Below, piece by piece: positions 60,541 through 64,000 of a stretch of 64,000 bases of DNA (position 1 is the stretch's first letter; every line of letters begins with the position of its first letter). The notes under the pieces were generated by a model, which made no database searches, was not told the DNA's origin, and was given only the letters and a program-made list of their open reading frames with translations. This DNA comes from JAFGNB01 sp050304135 (GTDB lineage: Bacteria; Fibrobacterota; Chitinivibrionia; Chitinivibrionales; Chitinispirillaceae), in contig JBNLDC010000067.1 of the NCBI GenBank assembly GCA_050304135.1, positions 62,001 to 126,000 of the forward strand, read 5' to 3'. The position numbers were made by a program, and so were the translations under genes.

Positions 60541-61266
60541 TCACACCCCTTTATTGTTGAGCGTACCTTGTCGACGGGAACGTCCATTCCCTCCACGAAG
60601 TCCACGAAACAGCAACCAGAAAATGGCGACAAACTCCCCTGTGCTCATCGGCAAAATCAGAATGGCATTGACCGTTGTATAAACATCAGGAACCAGAAAG
60701 TACGCCACCGAATCAATCAGATATGCTATCCCCCCTGCAAGAAGGAGAATACCGATTACTTTTGGTATAAATCCTGATCGAACGGTGAGCATTCCGAACG
60801 GCAGCAGCCACAGCCCCCAGAAAATCCCTGCGAGCATTATTCCCCTTCTGTAGATTTCCGCACAGAGCATTGCGAGCGAAACGCCTGCGGATAGGTGCAG
60901 CGTACTGAGGAACGAAGGATTCAACGATGCGATAATCGCTCCGACCTGAAACAGGGTCACCGCAAATGTGAAGGGTACCGACGCCGCAACCAGCAGCACG
61001 AGCTGCACCGACATCCTTTTATCAACTGGTTTGAAAAGGTTGTACAGTGCCAGTGCAAGAAACAGAAACACTACCTGACCGGCAAGCTCCACCAGCATGG
61101 CAAAGGGCACCATCCAACCTTTCGCAACGATATTGTTCACCGTTGCCACTGCATCACCGGCAACGAAGACACTGTTCTGGAAATACATGAGACCAAAACC
61201 CGAGGTACCCGCCATAAGCAGGTAGAGCAGCCCGGCTTTGCGCATTTGTTTTGTTAACGTATCCAT
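60541..61266 (-). CDS. DUF4386 family membrane protein
   Basis: A 241-residue inner-membrane protein with six to seven helices. ATG 61266 has AAGGAGA six bases upstream. MRKAGLLYLLMAGTSGFGLM, VLLVAASVPFTFAVTLFQVG, FWGLWLLPFGMLTVRSGFIP, KVIGILLLAGGIAYLIDSVA and LPMSTGEFVAIFWLLFRG are characteristic of the DUF4386 family. The family has no assigned function. DUF4386 genes often neighbour zinc-independent MDR dehydrogenases, exactly as here, which suggests a joint redox or stress role. The stop is three bases from the next ATG. Confidence 0.9.
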   Translation of the reverse strand: MDTLTKQMRKAGLLYLLMAGTSGFGLMYFQNSVFVAGDAVATVNNIVAKGWMVPFAMLVELAGQVVFLFLALALYNLFKPVDKRMSVQLVLLVAASVPFTFAVTLFQVGAIIASLNPSFLSTLHLSAGVSLAMLCAEIYRRGIMLAGIFWGLWLLPFGMLTVRSGFIPKVIGILLLAGGIAYLIDSVAYFLVPDVYTTVNAILILPMSTGEFVAIFWLLFRGLRGGNGRSRRQGTLNNKGV

Positions 61267-61283
61267 TCTGTCTCCTTTCATTT

Positions 61284-62258
61284 TTATGCAACGTTAATGG
61301 CAATGACTACTTTACCCCGTGCCCGTCTGGTGGTGTAGTAGTTGAGCGCCTCCGGAATTTCAGTAAGGCCGTACCGCTTGTCGATTACCGGACGCACGGT
61401 CCCCTTCTCCAGCAACTCTTTGACATACAGCAGATCCTTCCGGTTGGTTCTGCAGAACACACTGCCAAGCTTCCGGCTTCCCGCCAGAGAGAGCAGTGGC
61501 CCCGCCAGTAAAGATTGAAATACCTGTTTCATTGATCCGCCGGTCGCCACAAACCTGCCGCCGTCAGCGAGCGCCCTCCGGTAATCAAAAAGCGACCGGT
61601 ACCCTGCGGTAGCGAGAATCAGGTCATACTTTAGACCATTCCTTGTAAAATCCTCTTTCGTATAATCGATAACGGAATCAGCACCGAGCGAGCCAACCAG
61701 TTCACCATTGCGTGTACTGCAGACACCAGTGACCTGGGCACCAAACGTTTTTGCCATCTGTACGGTAAAACAGCCGATTCCCCCGGATGCCCCATAGACA
61801 AGCACTTTTTTTCCTTTTTCGATGCCCCCCGCACGCAGTCCCTGCAATGCAACAATCGACGCCTCGGGAACTCCCGCTGCCTCCTCCCAGGAAAGATTCT
61901 TCGGTTTGGCCACTACAGCCTCTTCGTTTACCACCGCATACTCCGCCCATGCCCCGAAGCCGCATTCACTGCTGTCACCGAACACCTCGTCACCGGGTTT
62001 AACCGTAGTCACGTTCTTTCCCACTGTTTCGACGATTCCGGCGAAATCATTTCCGGGAGTCTGAAGCTTCGGCCTCCGCATACCGAACCACATCCGGGCG
62101 GCAAAGGGAATGCCGGTCACATGAGCAGCGGAGTTGTAATTCACCGAGGAGCCCTTTACTTTGACAAGTACGTCACTATCACCCGGTACCGGCACCGGTA
62201 CTTCTTCAATCGTTACGAAATCGGGTGAACCATACTTCCGGCAAACAACAGCTTTCAT
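61284..62258 (-). CDS. NAD(P)-dependent MDR oxidoreductase (second copy)
   Basis: A 324-residue medium-chain dehydrogenase/reductase of the quinone-reductase type. ATG 62258 is preceded by AAGGAGA at five bases. Motifs: MKAVVCRKYGSPDFVTIEEV, VKGSSVNYNSAAHVTGIPFA, GNDFAGIVETVGKNVTTVKP and GDEVFGDSSECGFGAWAEYA. The cofactor motif VLVYGASGGIGCFTVQMAKT and GVCSTRNGELVGSLGADSVI follow. It resembles the MDR enzyme at 59588 but is clearly a diverged paralogue. It lies 66 bases after the bactofilin-like gene and 17 bases before the DUF4386 gene in the same transcript direction. Confidence 0.93.
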   Translation of the reverse strand: MKAVVCRKYGSPDFVTIEEVPVPVPGDSDVLVKVKGSSVNYNSAAHVTGIPFAARMWFGMRRPKLQTPGNDFAGIVETVGKNVTTVKPGDEVFGDSSECGFGAWAEYAVVNEEAVVAKPKNLSWEEAAGVPEASIVALQGLRAGGIEKGKKVLVYGASGGIGCFTVQMAKTFGAQVTGVCSTRNGELVGSLGADSVIDYTKEDFTRNGLKYDLILATAGYRSLFDYRRALADGGRFVATGGSMKQVFQSLLAGPLLSLAGSRKLGSVFCRTNRKDLLYVKELLEKGTVRPVIDKRYGLTEIPEALNYYTTRRARGKVVIAINVA

Positions 62259-62324
62259 GATTTTCTCCTTTTTTTCATCGATACAGAACACTGGTTCGCT
62301 ACCCTCCGGCAGGCAACGGCGGTC

Positions 62325-63503
62325 TTATTCCCCTATAATTTCCGGAACTGTTTCAGGCTTCCCGTTCGCAACAGATGTACCGAACAGAAACGAGACGAAT
62401 GTTCCCAACCCGAGCGTACACAGAAACACACCAGAAAGGAAGTTAACGAACGGTATCAGTGAAAGCAGACCACCGGCAACCGCCCCGATGAGAAACTGCA
62501 CGTGCCGTTTCCGTACGTCCCATTTCAATTTCATGGCGATATATTTTCCCGCCAGTGTCGTACCGATAAGATACGCGGTAAAAAACAGTGGGACAAAGGC
62601 GAACAACAATACGATGGAAAATGGAATAGTGACAATGAGCGCAATGCAGAGTAACACCAACGCCGGATACATCAGAAGCGGCAGCAGTCCCCAGAGTGAG
62701 GTATACCAGAAACGGCGTTCTTCCTGTGGTGTATCCAGTTTTCTGAATACCGGGAGAAACAGCAGCAATGAGCCAACCACTACAAATGATATGAACATTC
62801 CGACGGAAAGCAGCACTGCCACCCATTTCCGCATTTTTTTCGGCAGCATTTTCGCGGTATCAAAATCATGCCGTTCATCTCTGGTGATTGCTCCGCTGAC
62901 ACGTGCCGCCTCATCGCTGCTGAGTTTTTCCTTTGATGCATAGGTGAGTTTACCGTTGATCTTTCCATTTTCACCGATTTTTATCCGTCCGCCGTACGCG
63001 GTAACATCACCGTTAATTACACTGTTGAGCAGTAGGTCACCGGAACCCGTATACAGATTACCGTTAAGCGTTCCGTCAATCGTTCCTTTCGCGCAGCCGA
63101 GAAACAGATCACCGTCAACAACCGCCTTTTCGGTCATCTGGAAATTTTTAGCACCGACAAAATTGTTTCCTTTGATCTTTCCATCGACAACAACCGTTAC
63201 ACCGGCGGCGGTGATACCATTGCCTGATTCACCGGAATAGAGCACCTTCTTTCCGGCAGCCACCAGCCCGAGTCGGGTTTTACCTTTATACGTGAGCGTT
63301 TTCCCTAAAAACAACAGATCCTCAGCTTCTCCCGAAAAATTCAGTTCATTTCCCGCGAAAAGATAATCTTCCTCAAACACCTTCGACACATTCCTGATGA
63401 TCTCCTTGTCATTATCTTCACAGTGTGTTTCAACCTCCATTGCCTGCACCATACCGAACCAGCAGAAGAGCACTCCCATCGCAACCATTGCAGCCTTCTT
63501 CAT
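62325..63503 (-). CDS. Exported bactofilin-like protein with membrane domain
   Basis: A 392-residue protein with GGAGG four bases before ATG 63503. A signal peptide (AAMVAMGVLFCWFGMVQA) is followed by a repetitive beta-helix region (~45-195) like bactofilins (polymer-forming proteins): GEAEDLLFLGKTLTYKGKTR, GVTVVVDGKIKGNNFVGAKN, EKAVVDGDLFLGCAKGTIDG and GTLNGNLYTGSGDL. Four hydrophobic helices follow (~230-385, WVAVLLSVGMFISFVVVGSL, LLPLLMYPALVLLCIALIVT, FAFVPLFFTAYLIGTTLAGK). Ordinary bactofilins are cytoplasmic and lack both a signal peptide and this domain, so this version probably displays its beta-helix in the periplasm. First gene of the cluster. Confidence 0.87.
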   Translation of the reverse strand: MKKAAMVAMGVLFCWFGMVQAMEVETHCEDNDKEIIRNVSKVFEEDYLFAGNELNFSGEAEDLLFLGKTLTYKGKTRLGLVAAGKKVLYSGESGNGITAAGVTVVVDGKIKGNNFVGAKNFQMTEKAVVDGDLFLGCAKGTIDGTLNGNLYTGSGDLLLNSVINGDVTAYGGRIKIGENGKINGKLTYASKEKLSSDEAARVSGAITRDERHDFDTAKMLPKKMRKWVAVLLSVGMFISFVVVGSLLLFLPVFRKLDTPQEERRFWYTSLWGLLPLLMYPALVLLCIALIVTIPFSIVLLFAFVPLFFTAYLIGTTLAGKYIAMKLKWDVRKRHVQFLIGAVAGGLLSLIPFVNFLSGVFLCTLGLGTFVSFLFGTSVANGKPETVPEIIGE

Positions 63504-63726
63504 ACCATCCTCCTTTTGCTAATAGATTACAGAAATCAAATCATAAATCCGTGTTGCAACGACACTGATAAGATACTGCTATAATGAAATGTTTTGGAGG
63601 ATTTGAAAATGAGTGGTCGGAAACGGCGAATGAGCGGTCGTATTATGCTGGTGGGTGCCATGAATTCCATCCGTAGAGACGCCATGGCAGGGCGTCCCTA
63701 CAGAAATGTTGTATGATGGTTATCTG
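63504..63726. repeat. Intergenic stretch with a short palindromic repeat
   Basis: GTAGAGACGCC (63673-63683) pairs, with one mismatch, with GGCGTCCCTAC (63691-63701) around ATGGCAG. This GTAGAGACG-type palindrome is a common kind of dispersed bacterial repeat. It overlaps the region just beyond the stop of the gene at 63727. Confidence 0.6.
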
Positions 63727-64000
63727 TTATTGCGCCGCCCGTTGTTTCCGGCGTTGTTCGATCCGTTTTTTCAACGGAGAGACCTGCGCCTCCCGTCGCG
63801 GATTCAATTTATTTTCCCACGAAAAAACATACTGAAGCGTTTCATGACGCGGATGCGGATCGGTAGATACCACCGCCAGCGTAACCGGTGAACCGTCGGG
63901 CCAGACCCCCATATAACACTGCTCCTCGTTGCCCTTTCCCAGAGCAACGATTTTCCCCTCTTTGTCGCCGGAAAAGGTATAGGCTGCCAGAGCATCGAAC
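63727..64000 (-). CDS. C-terminal part of a protein cut by the window edge
   Basis: The minus-strand frame is open from position 64000 to a stop at 63727 and encodes at least 90 residues: FDALAAYTFSGDKEGKIVAL, GKGNEEQCYMGVWPDGSPVT, STDPHPRHETLQYVFSWENK and a basic end (SPLKKRIEQRRKQRAAQ). The start lies outside the window. The sequence looks truly coding (charged tail, no breaks). No domain could be named from this fragment. Confidence 0.7.
   Translation of the reverse strand, partial: FDALAAYTFSGDKEGKIVALGKGNEEQCYMGVWPDGSPVTLAVVSTDPHPRHETLQYVFSWENKLNPRREAQVSPLKKRIEQRRKQRAAQ

Noticed and set aside
1..64000. CRISPR arrays, rRNA genes, IS transposases, integrases, prophage genes
   Set aside because: No regularly spaced 25-40 bp direct repeats, no rRNA-like sequence and no recognisable recombinase or transposase frame was found; the only repeats are the coding 576-bp units and short intergenic families.

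Overview
The window looks like chromosomal DNA of a Gram-negative, rod-shaped, polysaccharide-degrading bacterium of roughly 50% G+C. The best guess is a member of the Fibrobacterota (Fibrobacter/Chitinispirillum side). Four things support this: secreted GH5, GH10 and GH45-type enzymes; C-terminal sorting tails of the Por-secretion (T9SS) style; a >900-residue lipoprotein that matches my recollection of a Fibrobacter paralogous family (TIGR02171); and LolA, PorV-like proteins and many lipoproteins, which imply an outer membrane. No rRNA or tRNA gene and no CRISPR array was seen, so the placement is inference.

Layout. 1-5.5 kb: 3' end of a secreted protein gene, an unknown protein with a repeated motif, rpiB, and a lipoprotein made of four exact-period (576 bp) beta-helix repeats. 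5.8-7.4 kb: an ECF sigma factor / one-TM anti-sigma candidate / Spy-CpxP-like sensor trio ending in a perfect terminator. 7.5-14 kb: a MATE exporter, a sugar porter, and a GT2 / 55-aa membrane protein / GT-C operon in which the 55-aa gene is easily missed. 14.6-21.2 kb: a porin with a nine-G tract, a GAF-EI phosphotransferase, an HtrA protease and a lipoprotein. 21.3-34.8 kb: a long co-directional block with thiD2, ftsK, lolA, an exported propeller protein, two PorV-like outer-membrane proteins, then the rod-shape set mreB-mreC-mreD-mrdA-rodA. 35-36.4 kb: a second MATE exporter.

36.8-57 kb is the accessory part: a GH5 cellulase, a radical-SAM/lipoprotein pair, a lipoprotein/beta-barrel pair, a FlgO-like lipoprotein, a GH10 xylanase, a formylglycine-enzyme-like/propeller/SGNH lipoprotein, and a GH45 enzyme whose catalytic domain appears circularly permuted. 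A TPM-domain pseudogene follows. 57.3-64 kb: a small acidic protein, a methyltransferase-like protein, and a minus-strand cluster of an exported bactofilin-like membrane protein, two MDR oxidoreductases around a DUF4386 protein, and a beta-barrel protein.

The most interesting items are the apparent GH45 circular permutation (54.7-56.5 kb), the rSAM/lipoprotein system (39.7-41.2 kb), the triple-domain lipoprotein (51.6-54.4 kb), the CnrYXH-like regulatory trio (5.85-7.35 kb) and a MITE-like dispersed repeat with terminal inverted repeats (11.0 and 39.0 kb). Gene starts were moved from the longest open frame to the codon with the best ribosome binding site where one was visible.
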